The notes below the pieces were generated by a model, which worked only from the letters and a program-made list of their open reading frames with translations, was not told where the DNA came from and made no database searches. A stretch of DNA of 64,000 nucleotides from Porphyrobacter sp. CACIAM 03H1 (GTDB taxonomy: Bacteria; Pseudomonadota; Alphaproteobacteria; Sphingomonadales; Sphingomonadaceae), in the NCBI RefSeq assembly GCF_002215495.1, contig NZ_CP021378.1:2976764-3040763 (forward strand), read 5' to 3'. A program made the translations under genes and the position numbers. This document shows, piece by piece, positions 54,434 to 62,018 of the stretch; position 1 is the first letter of the stretch, and every line of letters begins with the position of its first letter.

Positions 54434-56917
54434 TCAGATCTCCAGATCGCCCAGGTCGCGCGTGTCCTTGGGTGGCTCGCTTCGCTCTGGGATTCCGTCC
54501 TCGTTCAGCAGCTTCCGGGCATCCGAGGATCTCGGCGGGCTCGCCGGTGCGCCTCCTTTCCGGGAGGGGGGATCGGTGACCTTTGCGCCGCCAGATTTGG
54601 CTGGGGGATTAGCACTTCGCTCGGCTCCGTCCTTCGCCTTTTGTCGACCAGGTGACGGGTTTTGCCTGATCGCACGATCGTTCGACTTGGCACCCGACTT
54701 GGGGCCGGGTTTGAGGGTCGGACGATCATTGCCGTGCGGGTTGTCGAGGCCTCCGGATGGGTCAGCGGGATGGCCGTGCCTGCCCTTCCCGAGAGTTGCC
54801 TGATCGCCCTTTGCGCTTTCCAGATCAGTGGGGCTGGCGCTACCGGCAGGAAGCTTGCCCGCCGCATCCGTACCCATCTGACGCGCCGCCTCCGAAGCCA
54901 CTGCGCGATCGGGCTGCGCTGCTTCACCAGTCGCCTTATCGAAGGCCAGCTCGCCCTGTTTGGGGGCGGAATCGAACCGCAAGGTCGACTTACCGCCCCC
55001 GTCATCGCCGGACGAAGAATGTGCAGCCGCGACCTCCCCGGGTAGCCCTCCCGGTTTCGGTCGCGGGGGCATGGGAGCGTCGAGCTGCGCGGGCGGTAGA
55101 GGCCGATTGGGGCCCCGCACGATGAAGGCGTCGGCCACCTTCGGGCGGTTCATCGGACGAAGCCTGACGGGCGCTGCTGGGAAGCCTTCCGGGAACTTGA
55201 GATACCCCTCAAGGCTCTTCATGTTCATCAGCTCTTCGGGCATTCGCAGCGGCCTGATCGTCGTGCGCCGGGTGAGGCTGACCGCGTCGCGGGCATTGTT
55301 CACCCCGTAGGAGTACCCCACATCGGTATCGATGACTTCCTCATGGCCAATGAAGTCGCTGCACCAGGTTGCGGTCTCCTTGTCGGCAACTGAAAGGATC
55401 AGTTTCGTGCGGGCAAGTGATGCGAGGGTCGGGGCCATGTTCTCACCATAGACCTCCTTGAGCTTGGCATAGGCGTGGAGGCCCAGGACGATCGCCCCGC
55501 CGAAATTGCGGGCGGTCTGAAGCCCCTTTTCGAGCGCGGGAAGACGATGCAGCGCGCCAAGCTCGTCGATGAAGAACCAGCACGTGACCTCGTTAGTGCG
55601 CGCAGAAGTCATGAGCGTGTTCATGGCCGTATCGAGCCACAAGGTGAGGAGCTGCGAGGTCACGCTCATGTCGACATAGCGGGAAGAAACGAACAGGATC
55701 GAGCCTCGTCCCGCAGGCTTCTCGGCCGACTGTTCGATCCATTCGCGCACCGAGAAACGCGGACCTTCGGTCGGCAGCAGTTCGAGCGCCTTGGCGTTGA
55801 CATTGAACACTGCGCGCACCGATTCCGCCATCCGCGCGGCTTCAGGTGCGGTGATCGGACCCGCCATCGTATTCTTCACCTGTTCGTGGACATCGGAGAG
55901 GTCTGCGGCCATCAATTCCTGCGCGAGCGCCGCATTCGATCCCCTGCCCTGCGCGACAAGTTCGACACAGAACTTCACGAACAGCGCGCGGGCACCGAGG
56001 ACCCAGAACTGCGCGTCGCCGCCTCCGTCATGCGGAACCAGCGCATCGGCCGCGGTCCAGAAATCGGCTTCGGTGCGGCACTCGTCGAAGAGGCTCCATT
56101 GCGGGCAGCGCGCATCGAGCGGGTTCAGAATGACGTCCCGCTTGGCATCATAGAATTGCTCGATGAAGGCGCCGGTCAGGTCGAAGACCACACAGTTCTG
56201 GCCCTTGGCGCGGGCCTCTTCGATCATCGCCGAAATGGCGACCGTCTTGCCGGTTCCGGTGGTGCCGATCAGCATGGTGTGGCTTGGTTCAAGCCGCCAT
56301 GGATAGACGACATCGGCGATGTGGGCCGGCCGATAGGGAAAGGCTTTCGCGAGTTCCCATGGCAGGCATAGCCACCACTTCCAGCCTATCGCGGCAGTGC
56401 GTTCGAGATTGCGCTTTTCGCGGTTATGCCTGCGCAGGCGGCGGACCAATTCACGAAGGTCAACAAGCTGCGCGCCGCGTACGAATTTGCGATCTTTGGC
56501 CTTGCTGCCGAAGCGGGCGGCGAACCCGTAGAACAGCGCAAAGGCGGGGATGAGAAACACGGCCGAACGCCAGGCAGCGCTAGCGACAAGGTCGGTCATG
56601 TGGTCCCACGCCCGGACCACCGGAGGGAAGGAACCGAGCATTCCGATCGGCAACTGCATCGTACCGCCGAAGGATGTCTTGACGGTCACCAGCTTGTCGG
56701 GACTGAACTCCATGAATCCGTAGGCTGCGGCATAGACGCGCATCCAGATGAGATAGAGCTCATAGTCGGTGAGCGCCGATGACAGTGTCCACCATGAGGT
56801 CCATGAAATCACCACGGCGGCAATGATCAGCGGGCCTTTGAGGCCTGCAGCGAACATGAAACCGAAGTGCCCGAGGAGCTGGCTGCCGCGTGTGAAATTG
56901 TCGAGGTTACGCTTCAT
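54434..56917 (-). CDS. traD: TraD-type coupling protein
   Basis: An 827-aa T4CP. N-terminal transmembrane segments (about residues 20-55 and 105-135) precede the ATPase: Walker A GTTGTGKTVAI near residue 215 and Walker B WFFIDELGAL near 447. The last 200 residues are charged and Pro/Gly-rich, probably disordered. It links the relaxosome to the T4SS. The start is set at 56917, MKRNLDNFTRGSQLLGHFGF, because the longer frame upstream lacks family character; it overlaps the preceding gene by 11 bp. Direction and spacing place it in an operon with that gene and the relaxase. Confidence 0.93.
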   Translation of the reverse strand: MKRNLDNFTRGSQLLGHFGFMFAAGLKGPLIIAAVVISWTSWWTLSSALTDYELYLIWMRVYAAAYGFMEFSPDKLVTVKTSFGGTMQLPIGMLGSFPPVVRAWDHMTDLVASAAWRSAVFLIPAFALFYGFAARFGSKAKDRKFVRGAQLVDLRELVRRLRRHNREKRNLERTAAIGWKWWLCLPWELAKAFPYRPAHIADVVYPWRLEPSHTMLIGTTGTGKTVAISAMIEEARAKGQNCVVFDLTGAFIEQFYDAKRDVILNPLDARCPQWSLFDECRTEADFWTAADALVPHDGGGDAQFWVLGARALFVKFCVELVAQGRGSNAALAQELMAADLSDVHEQVKNTMAGPITAPEAARMAESVRAVFNVNAKALELLPTEGPRFSVREWIEQSAEKPAGRGSILFVSSRYVDMSVTSQLLTLWLDTAMNTLMTSARTNEVTCWFFIDELGALHRLPALEKGLQTARNFGGAIVLGLHAYAKLKEVYGENMAPTLASLARTKLILSVADKETATWCSDFIGHEEVIDTDVGYSYGVNNARDAVSLTRRTTIRPLRMPEELMNMKSLEGYLKFPEGFPAAPVRLRPMNRPKVADAFIVRGPNRPLPPAQLDAPMPPRPKPGGLPGEVAAAHSSSGDDGGGKSTLRFDSAPKQGELAFDKATGEAAQPDRAVASEAARQMGTDAAGKLPAGSASPTDLESAKGDQATLGKGRHGHPADPSGGLDNPHGNDRPTLKPGPKSGAKSNDRAIRQNPSPGRQKAKDGAERSANPPAKSGGAKVTDPPSRKGGAPASPPRSSDARKLLNEDGIPERSEPPKDTRDLGDLEI

Positions 56918-57239
56918 CGAACCCTCCCTCGATGGGCGTCTGCACAAGGCCGAATTCTGCGCACCTGCGGGCGTAAGCCCCGCGTGCACGATCGCGCAGG
57001 TCAGGGTCTGAATGGCCCGAAAGCAGCGCATCGATGCCAACCACCGTGAAGAGGGCCTGACGGTGCATCCGCTGCATCCAGGCACTCAGGCCGACTTTGA
57101 GATCGTCCTCGTCGCAGGCTTGCTGCAGCAGCGAGCGGATCCATTCGCTCATGCTGATATCGCGGCGCTCGGCCGCAATGCGAACCCGCTCGGCAAGCTC
57201 GAACGAGACATGGACTTGCAGAGATTTTGGCCGTGTCAT
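56907..57239 (-). CDS. Small DNA-binding-like accessory protein (ribbon-helix-helix type)
   Basis: A 110-aa protein. The N-terminal RPKSLQVHVSFELAERVRIAAERRDISMSEWIRSLLQQACDE has the RHH (MetJ/Arc-like) spacing: a beta strand then two helices with the MSEWIRSLL signature. RHH accessory proteins such as TraM/TraY bind near oriT. The C-terminus (LRDRARGAYARRCAEFGLVQTPIEGG) is unassigned. The start at 57239 (MTRPKS) is chosen since the longer frame lacks this character. It overlaps the traD start by 11 bp and is likely the first gene of the relaxosome operon. Confidence 0.8.
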   Translation of the reverse strand: MTRPKSLQVHVSFELAERVRIAAERRDISMSEWIRSLLQQACDEDDLKVGLSAWMQRMHRQALFTVVGIDALLSGHSDPDLRDRARGAYARRCAEFGLVQTPIEGGFDEA

Positions 57240-57309
57240 GCACGGACTCCTTGTGATGAGGAGCCCGGAACGCACTGCGAAAGGCGAGAGAAGAACTAAT
57301 TCAGAAATG

Positions 57310-57327
57310 AGAACATGTCAAGAACAT
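57310..57327 (-). repeat. AGAACAT direct repeat pair, 11-bp spacing (second location)
   Basis: AGAACAT at 57310-57316 and 57321-57327, an exact 11-bp period, is 71 bp upstream of the RHH-traD-traI operon. The same arrangement lies upstream of traA/XRE (19280-19297). Confidence 0.55.
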
Positions 57328-57330
57328 AGA

Positions 57331-57352
57331 GAATGGCGGAATTCCGCCATTC
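57331..57352. repeat. 22-bp perfect palindrome
   Basis: A perfect palindrome centred on GGAATTCC (arm GAATGGCGGAA), directly after the AGAACAT pair and before the inverted repeats at 57364-57405. It may be an operator or part of the origin of transfer. Confidence 0.7.
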
Positions 57353-57363
57353 CGACCGGGCTT

Positions 57364-57405
57364 CAATCAGATTTGATTGCCAGTTTCACACCTGTCCAAA
57401 TCTGA
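57364..57405. other. Inverted repeats in candidate oriT region
   Basis: CAATCA-GATT-TGATTG (57364-57379) is a perfect hairpin. TCAGATTTG (57367-57375) also pairs exactly with CAAATCTGA (57397-57405), 21 bp away. Overlapping alternative stems upstream of the relaxase operon are typical of oriT. I could not identify a nic site. Confidence 0.4.
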
Positions 57406-57680
57406 ATGGAAAGCTGCCACTTTCAGAGCGCGCTCACCATGTCTCTGTTTTATAATGCCGATTTGCGCCAATAGATGCTGCGACCCGTCGCGTAGGGTGT
57501 GCTTCCTGTTCCCCTACTGCCCGATGAGAAACCAGGCCTTGAACCTGTAACGGATGATGCGGTTTGCCATGTCCTTCCTGCCGGATTCGCCGCGCATTGC
57601 CGGCCCTGCAATTCACGTATCCAGGATGGCGCCCGAAGCGTATGTTGACGCAGTCGAACGAGCGGAAAGGGAGGCAGGCA

Positions 57681-57875
57681 ATGGCGCAGATCAGCTTGAG
57701 CGCAACACCGAAAGGCAACGGCTTTCAGGGGACGATTACCTATTCCTACGGCGTCTCGATAAGCTCGGCTGAGACATATCCGACGATTGCGGAGGCGATC
57801 TCGGCAGCAGCGATCAAGATGCTTGAGATGCCCGAACGCCTCAAGGAAATCGACAGGTCGGAACTCGCCGGCTGA
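57681..57875 (+). CDS. Hypothetical 64-aa protein
   Basis: MAQISLSATPKGNGFQGTITYSYGVSISSAETYPTIAEAISAAAIKMLEMPERLKEIDRSELAG is a short alpha/beta protein without signal peptide; I do not recognise it. GGGAGG lies 7 bp before the ATG, and codon use is normal for the window. Overlapping open frames on both strands look spurious. It is the first plus-strand gene right of the putative oriT and may be an early (leading region) gene, which is inference. Confidence 0.6.
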   Translation: MAQISLSATPKGNGFQGTITYSYGVSISSAETYPTIAEAISAAAIKMLEMPERLKEIDRSELAG

Positions 57876-57925
57876 GCCTCGATCGGCGGCCGTATCTACC
57901 CGAACGCGAAGCTGCGGGACCCGAG

Positions 57926-57966
57926 CAAAAAACAAAGGGAGGAAGCCCTTGCGGACTTCCCCCCTT
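57926..57966 (-). terminator. Rho-independent terminator (minus strand)
   Basis: On the minus strand, downstream of the 78-aa gene, there is a long stem (AAGGGGGAAGTCC / GGGCTTCCTCCCTT with one bulge) closed by a GCAA tetraloop and followed by TGTTTTTTG. This is a strong intrinsic terminator. Confidence 0.75.
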
Positions 57967-57977
57967 GATCCTCCGGG

Positions 57978-58214
57978 TCAGAATTCATCGCTGAGGCGGC
58001 CGGGCACCGTATCGATCACACGGTCCAGCAAGGCCTTGGGCAAGGCATCGTAATCGCCTTCATCGACCGCGATGTACCCGGCCTCGCCATCGGTCAGGAC
58101 GTACTGCGTGAAGTAGCTGTGATAGGACCGGGCATGGGCCTGATCGAGAGCGGCAACGAAGGCTGCCTGGTCTGCGTGGTACCCGTCATCGGCCGTGCTG
58201 TGTGAAACGTACAT
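57978..58214 (-). CDS. Hypothetical 78-aa protein
   Basis: A 78-aa acidic protein (MYVSHSTADDGYHADQAAF .. VLTDGEAGYIAVDEGDYDALP) with no recognised family. A strong Shine-Dalgarno, AGGAGGAAAGATC, precedes the ATG and lies in the arm of a 9-bp inverted repeat (58223-58252), so translation may be controlled by RNA structure. An intrinsic terminator follows the gene. A single-gene transcription unit is likely. Confidence 0.7.
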   Translation of the reverse strand: MYVSHSTADDGYHADQAAFVAALDQAHARSYHSYFTQYVLTDGEAGYIAVDEGDYDALPKALLDRVIDTVPGRLSDEF

Positions 58215-58538
58215 GATCTTTCCTCCTGATGTTCGATGCGTCGCATCAGGAGCTGTGAGGATGTGGGTGACGGGCTGGGTCAGGGACCGCGTGAGCGGCC
58301 GCGAAGCGGCGATGGGGGCAACGATTTTTGTCGTGCTCGCACGGCAAAAATGGTGGGGCCCCGTCGTCCTTGACGCAGCCCCAAAGCCCGCATCACACTT
58401 GGCCTATCTGCGAGAGAGCCCCCCACCAACAGTCGTGTGGGAAAGCGTCGGTCGCCCCACAAACCACTTCCCTACTTGCCCGAGCAGTGCAATTCTCAGC
58501 GGCGGAGGGGACCAACGGCCAGCAAAAAGGAACCCCAT
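58215..58538. other. 324-bp intergenic region with a long inverted repeat
   Basis: Besides the SD hairpin it holds ATTTTTGTCGTGC (58324-58336) facing GCACGGCAAAAAT (58339-58351), a 13-bp stem with one G-T mismatch. The tails are A-rich on the 3' side, so it is not an intrinsic terminator. No gene is supported. Confidence 0.5.
58223..58252 (-). promoter_or_regulatory. Hairpin able to sequester a ribosome binding site
   Basis: On the minus strand CTCCTGATG pairs perfectly with CATCAGGAG, separated by 12 nt; the latter contains the Shine-Dalgarno of the 78-aa gene. The same ATCAGGAG leader module recurs before ssb and ardC, but without the complementary arm there. Confidence 0.5.
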
Positions 58539-58769
58539 ATGGCCAGGTCCAAAACCAGCGCACGCGATGCGCTGAAGAAACTGCGTGAACAGCGTGCCCA
58601 GCTCGACGGCGAGGAAGTTCGTCTTCGCCAAGAGGTGGCGATCGAGCTCGGCAAAGTGCTGATCGATTGCGGCGCAGAAACCATCGATCCGGCGCAGCTT
58701 CGCCAGATCGTGAGTGCATCGATGACGCTCGGCATCGAGGAAACGCTGAAGCGGATTGCGCCCGCGTAA
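58539..58769 (+). CDS. Small coiled-coil protein (DUF6437/TraD-small-like)
   Basis: A 76-aa protein: MARSKTSARDALKKLREQRAQLDGEEVRLRQEVAIELGKVLIDCGAETIDPAQLRQIV. It resembles short conjugation-associated proteins of alphaproteobacteria (a charged coiled coil followed by a LGKVLIDCGAETID-type helix), which I recall as DUF6437 and as the small Ti-type TraD family. The start at ATG 58539 follows AAAGGAACCCC. The role is unknown; similar proteins occur in mobilisation regions. Confidence 0.6.
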   Translation: MARSKTSARDALKKLREQRAQLDGEEVRLRQEVAIELGKVLIDCGAETIDPAQLRQIVSASMTLGIEETLKRIAPA

Positions 58770-58828
58770 GCGTCACCAGGGCAGCGGCACGGGGTTCGAT
58801 GCCACGTGCCGCCGCATCGCACGGCAAC

Positions 58829-58865
58829 AAAAGAAAAGGCCCCGATGGCAAGTGCCACCGGGGCC
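58829..58865 (-). terminator. Rho-independent terminator after ssb (minus strand)
   Basis: On the minus strand GGCCCCGGTGGC pairs with GCCATCGGGGCC over an ACTT loop (12-bp stem with one G-U), followed by TTTTCTTTTG. It lies 21 bp beyond the ssb stop codon. Confidence 0.85.
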
Positions 58866-58885
58866 GTTTCGGGAGGTGAGGACAC

Positions 58886-59275
58886 TCAGTCCTCGTCGAT
58901 ATCGGGGGCGTCCTCGTTGGTGCCCGAGCGGCCCTTGGTGAGGAAGTCGACCTTGTCGGCGATGATCTCGCAGCCGTAGCGCTTGGTGCCGCTTTCGTCT
59001 TCCCACTGGGTGTAGTGGATGCGCCCTTCGACCGAGACCATCTGGCCCTTGGTGCAGTACTTGGCGACGTTTTCGCCGAGGCCGTTGAAGCAGGTCACGC
59101 GGTGGAATTCGCTGTCCTTGGCGGTGTAGCCGTTTTCGTCCTTGTAGGTCTTGCCTTCCTTGCGGGCGGGACGATCGGTCACAACCGAGATCGAGGTGAT
59201 GCTGGTTCCACCTTGGGTGGTGCGGGTTTCGGGGTCGCGAGCGATGCGGCCAACGAGGATAACGAGATTGGTCAT
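58886..59275 (-). CDS. ssb: Single-stranded DNA-binding protein
   Basis: A 129-aa OB-fold SSB: MTNLVILVGRIARDPETRTTQGGTSITSISVVTDRPARK, with KDSEFHRVTCFNGLGENVAKYCTKGQMVSVEGRI and WEDESGTKRYGCEIIADKVDFL. The acidic C-terminal tail (EDAPDIDED) is present but short and lacks the final DDDIPF consensus, as in many plasmid SSBs. It coats ssDNA during replication and conjugation. The start (59275) is set by TCAGGAGAATACCC. A strong terminator follows. Upstream is a 500-bp leader without genes. Confidence 0.93.
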   Translation of the reverse strand: MTNLVILVGRIARDPETRTTQGGTSITSISVVTDRPARKEGKTYKDENGYTAKDSEFHRVTCFNGLGENVAKYCTKGQMVSVEGRIHYTQWEDESGTKRYGCEIIADKVDFLTKGRSGTNEDAPDIDED

Positions 59276-59775
59276 GGGTATTCTCCTGATCGAGCATTCC
59301 GGGTCCATCCCGGCTGCAAAACCCGAGCAGAAGCGCCCCGCGGCGAAGCGCACCGGAGGGGAACCCCGATCTGGTTCGGGTGGTGCGGGCAGCCGGGCAC
59401 GCAGAATGACGTGACCGGCAACTCGGCCGGACCTGATCGGGGTTGCGCGTCTCGACGGGGGGTGATTCAGGGACAGGTTTGCATCGAAGCCGGGTGGAGC
59501 TGGATGCCTTGAACAGGCCTCCCATAGCTGCCGTTTCCTCTGGCCAACTCGAGCGCCCCCCCTGCCCTCGCCCTGTGCAGCCTTCATTCGGCAGCTGGCA
59601 GAACGCGTCTACCTGAAGATGGCAGACACCGGGACACTGCTGCCCCGCCAGAAGCAATCACGCCGCAGACAGCTTAAATGCCACGCGTTGACGCCTGGGA
59701 CACGGATCCGGTGACAGTGACGACGATAAAGCTGCAACGCCCAGTGATGGGCTGTGGCACCATACACGGTGTCGA
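59276..59775. other. 500-bp region upstream of ssb without a supported gene
   Basis: Contains a perfect 10-bp inverted repeat, AACCCCGATC at 59362-59371 and GATCGGGGTT at 59435-59444 (63-bp spacer), and the ATCAGGAG leader of ssb. No toxin (e.g. PIN) gene is seen where it would be expected after the HTH gene at 59776. No convincing ORF. Confidence 0.45.
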
Positions 59776-60234
59776 TCAGTGCAGATCTTTGCTGTCAGAG
59801 ATGAGGTCATTCAGGGCTTCGGTACGAGCCTTGTCCCGTGCCGATTTGAAGGCAAAGAGGTCCTCGGCCATCAAACGCCGGTGCCGCCCCACCATGGAAT
59901 GGGCAATGTCACCCTTCTCGATCAGCTTGATGAGGTATGGGCGTGATACATTCAGCAGATCTGCTGCCTGCTGTGTGGTCAGCATCTCGTGGATCGGGAG
60001 CAGGGTAACGGCGTCGCCGCTGCCGATGTAACGCAGCAGCTCGAGGAACAGGTCGGACAGCGCCGGTGTCAGGGTGAATTCGACCGGCCTCTTGGTCGCC
60101 GGATCGAACACCTGCAGATGCGCTTCCCCCGCCTTGTGCGCCGCCAAGATCTGACGAAGCTGATTGGCGATCTGGCGGTCTTCAGCCGATGGTAGTCTGT
60201 TGCCCAACGGCGAGGCGCTTCGTGGCAATGTCAC
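59776..60234 (-). CDS. Excisionase-like HTH protein (antitoxin-type), apparently orphan
   Basis: A 152-aa protein. Residues 88-135 (MLTTQQAADLLNVSRPYLIKLIEKGDIAHSMVGRHRRLMAEDLFAFK) are a MerR/excisionase-type helix-turn-helix (HTH_17). The N-terminal half (IANQLRQILAAHKAGEAHLQVFDPATKRPVEFTLTPALSDLFLELLRYIGSGDAVTLLP) resembles antitoxins paired with PIN-domain toxins. No PIN toxin follows here: the next 500 bp hold no gene. It may regulate its own operon or be a relic of a lost toxin-antitoxin pair. Confidence 0.75.
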   Translation of the reverse strand: MTLPRSASPLGNRLPSAEDRQIANQLRQILAAHKAGEAHLQVFDPATKRPVEFTLTPALSDLFLELLRYIGSGDAVTLLPIHEMLTTQQAADLLNVSRPYLIKLIEKGDIAHSMVGRHRRLMAEDLFAFKSARDKARTEALNDLISDSKDLH

Positions 60235-60337
60235 TGGTCTCTCCGGCGTGCCGACATGCTACCTGGGAAATATTCGAAATAAACGCAACACATCGCAATC
60301 GGCGCGGCCTTCCCAATTGGCTAATCAGGGCAGCCGC

Positions 60338-61282
60338 TCACCCGGGCGGCGCTTTCGGCGACGTGCCGAGCGGCCCGCGGCGATCGACAATGGTGATCCT
60401 CCGCGCCTTGGCTTCGATCACCAGACGTTCAAGGACGCCGTTACCCGGGAAGGCGACGACGTAGCGCGGATCAAGCGAGAGCATCCGCTCGTTGCGCTTG
60501 AAGCCGGCACGGGCGCCGAGACGCATGTCGAGCGAGAACGTGACCTGCGGGATACCGCGACGTTCGGCCCAGCTCGATGCCAAGCGGTCGACGCCCTTGG
60601 TGTCGCCGCCATGGATGAGCACCATGTCGGGAACACGGTCGCGGACCTTGTCGAGGGTGGCCCAGACGTTGTTGCCGAAGATCAGTGCATCGTCTTCGGT
60701 GGCATGACGGGTGCGCCCGCCAGCGAAGACGATCGGGGTTCCTTCGGGCACCGCTGCACGGCGCTTGGCCTCGGCACGAGCACGCAGGAAATCGCGACCT
60801 TCGACGAGCGCAGAAGTCATCATGGCGCTGTGATTGAAGCGCGAACTGGAGACCGGCTTCCAGGAGGAACCAAACTCATTGAGGTACAGGGCTGCTGCGA
60901 CTTCGCGCATCTCTTCGAGCGCCAGCATCGCACTTTCGGCGCACTGAGCTCGCTCGACCTGGGTCTCAAGGTCATGGGTGTGGACCTCGGATCCGTCGGC
61001 CGTCGCAATCAGCGCGCGGACCTCGTCGGTTGCCCGGTCGAGGGCCGTCGATTTGCGGGTCGCAGAACGGTGGAAGATGTTGACGAAGGCCCAGCCAAGA
61101 TCCTCGGCATCGGCTTCGAGAGCGGTCCCGGACACCATGGCGAAAAGATCGGACCACACCGCTTCGAGGGTTTGGACGACAGCTTCGCGGACCGGGAAAT
61201 CGCTGGTCGATACGGGGGCAGGACCGATGGAGAAGCCGGCCAGATCGAGCGCGGCGAGTTGATCGGCAAATGACGTGTGCAT
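60338..61282 (-). CDS. DUF2493 (SLOG-fold) domain protein
   Basis: A 314-aa protein. The C-terminal part (about residues 175-300) carries IVFAGGRTRHATEDDALIFGNNV .. MVLIHGGDTKGVDRLASSWAERRGIPQVTFSLD, the DUF2493 pattern that belongs to the SLOG (YspA-like) nucleotide-ligand-binding superfamily. The N-terminal half is helical. Such genes are common on plasmids of sphingomonads. SLOG proteins sense or metabolise nucleotide signals; a role in defence or establishment is possible but not shown. The start at 61282 is supported by GGAGGATATTCCC. Confidence 0.82.
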   Translation of the reverse strand: MHTSFADQLAALDLAGFSIGPAPVSTSDFPVREAVVQTLEAVWSDLFAMVSGTALEADAEDLGWAFVNIFHRSATRKSTALDRATDEVRALIATADGSEVHTHDLETQVERAQCAESAMLALEEMREVAAALYLNEFGSSWKPVSSSRFNHSAMMTSALVEGRDFLRARAEAKRRAAVPEGTPIVFAGGRTRHATEDDALIFGNNVWATLDKVRDRVPDMVLIHGGDTKGVDRLASSWAERRGIPQVTFSLDMRLGARAGFKRNERMLSLDPRYVVAFPGNGVLERLVIEAKARRITIVDRRGPLGTSPKAPPG

Positions 61283-61584
61283 GGGAATATCCTCCTGACT
61301 GGCGTGAGGCCGGCGCATCCGTTCATGGCTGCGCCAGCGAGAGCCCGTCAGGGCCAGCTTCAGGCAGGATTGCGCACCCGTCAGGGGAAACCCGGCTTGG
61401 CGGGCTGGCGCGGGCAGGCCTTGAGCCTGAAGGGCGAAGGCCAACACGGGCCCGGCCTAGCCGGGTTGCGCAAGGCTGGCGGCTGGCCCAGGGCCTCTCT
61501 CGCATGGCGCCAGACCATGAGCGGGTGGCAAAGCTCAGTCAGGGATGGCAACCCAACGCTCTGGGCATGACCAACTCGCGGATC
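61283..61584. other. 302-bp intergenic stretch, GC-rich, no supported gene
   Basis: Between the DUF2493 gene and the 140-aa gene, both minus strand. A CCCGGC-CTA-GCCGGG hairpin (61451-61465) is visible, with no U-tract. It looks like a leader for the downstream gene. Confidence 0.4.
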
Positions 61585-62007
61585 TCAAGCTGCACGCTTG
61601 GTGTAGACCCCCTCGCCGTTCGACATGTGCCCGAGGCAATCGTAGTCGCCAAACATGGCATCGAAGCGGGATGCGATCTGGGACAGCCAGCGCTTTGCCC
61701 GCGGTGACCGGGCCGTGCGCCAATCGGCGTCCCAATAGGCCCCGTCTTCGCGTTCGGCGATCCAGACGGCAACCAGCCCGCCATAGAACGACACGCCGAA
61801 ATCCGCATAGGCATTGCGCATTAGGATCCGGTCCTCCCGTCCGCGCCAGCCGTCGTACGGGATCAGCGACGGGAAGGCTTTGGCGGCCCGCTCGCACAGA
61901 TCGTCACGCAGCCATTCATACTCGAATTCCCAGTCATCGTCGCTTTCGACCTCGAGCACCGTGAAGGCGACGATTGCGCCGCTGGGATAGCTGACCGATC
62001 GGCCCAT
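61585..62007 (-). CDS. Hypothetical 140-aa protein
   Basis: MGRSVSYPSGAIVAFTVLEVESDDDWEFEYEWLRDDLCERAAKAFPSLIPYDGWRGREDRILMRNAYADFGVSFYGGLVAVWIAERED is an acidic, soluble protein without a signal peptide. I do not recognise a family, though similar genes seem to accompany ardC on plasmids of this group. GGGAGGATGTC precedes the ATG. It sits 11 bp downstream of ardC and is probably co-transcribed with it. Confidence 0.7.
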   Translation of the reverse strand: MGRSVSYPSGAIVAFTVLEVESDDDWEFEYEWLRDDLCERAAKAFPSLIPYDGWRGREDRILMRNAYADFGVSFYGGLVAVWIAEREDGAYWDADWRTARSPRAKRWLSQIASRFDAMFGDYDCLGHMSNGEGVYTKRAA

Positions 62008-62018
62008 GACATCCTCCC

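Larger units (their letters stand above)
57240..57680. other. 441-bp intergenic region, likely oriT/promoter region
   Basis: Between the RHH gene (-) and the 64-aa gene (+). It contains the AGAACAT pair, the 22-bp palindrome and the inverted repeats listed separately, and is more AT-rich than surrounding genes. It is the largest non-coding stretch next to the relaxase operon and probably holds its promoter. Confidence 0.5.

Noticed and set aside
53578..54579. 333-aa open frame on the plus strand
   Set aside because: Antisense to the relaxase gene and the end of traD; shadow.
57450..57935. 161-aa open frame on the minus strand
   Set aside because: Overlaps the 64-aa gene with a good ribosome binding site; Arg/Cys-rich composition typical of a shadow frame.
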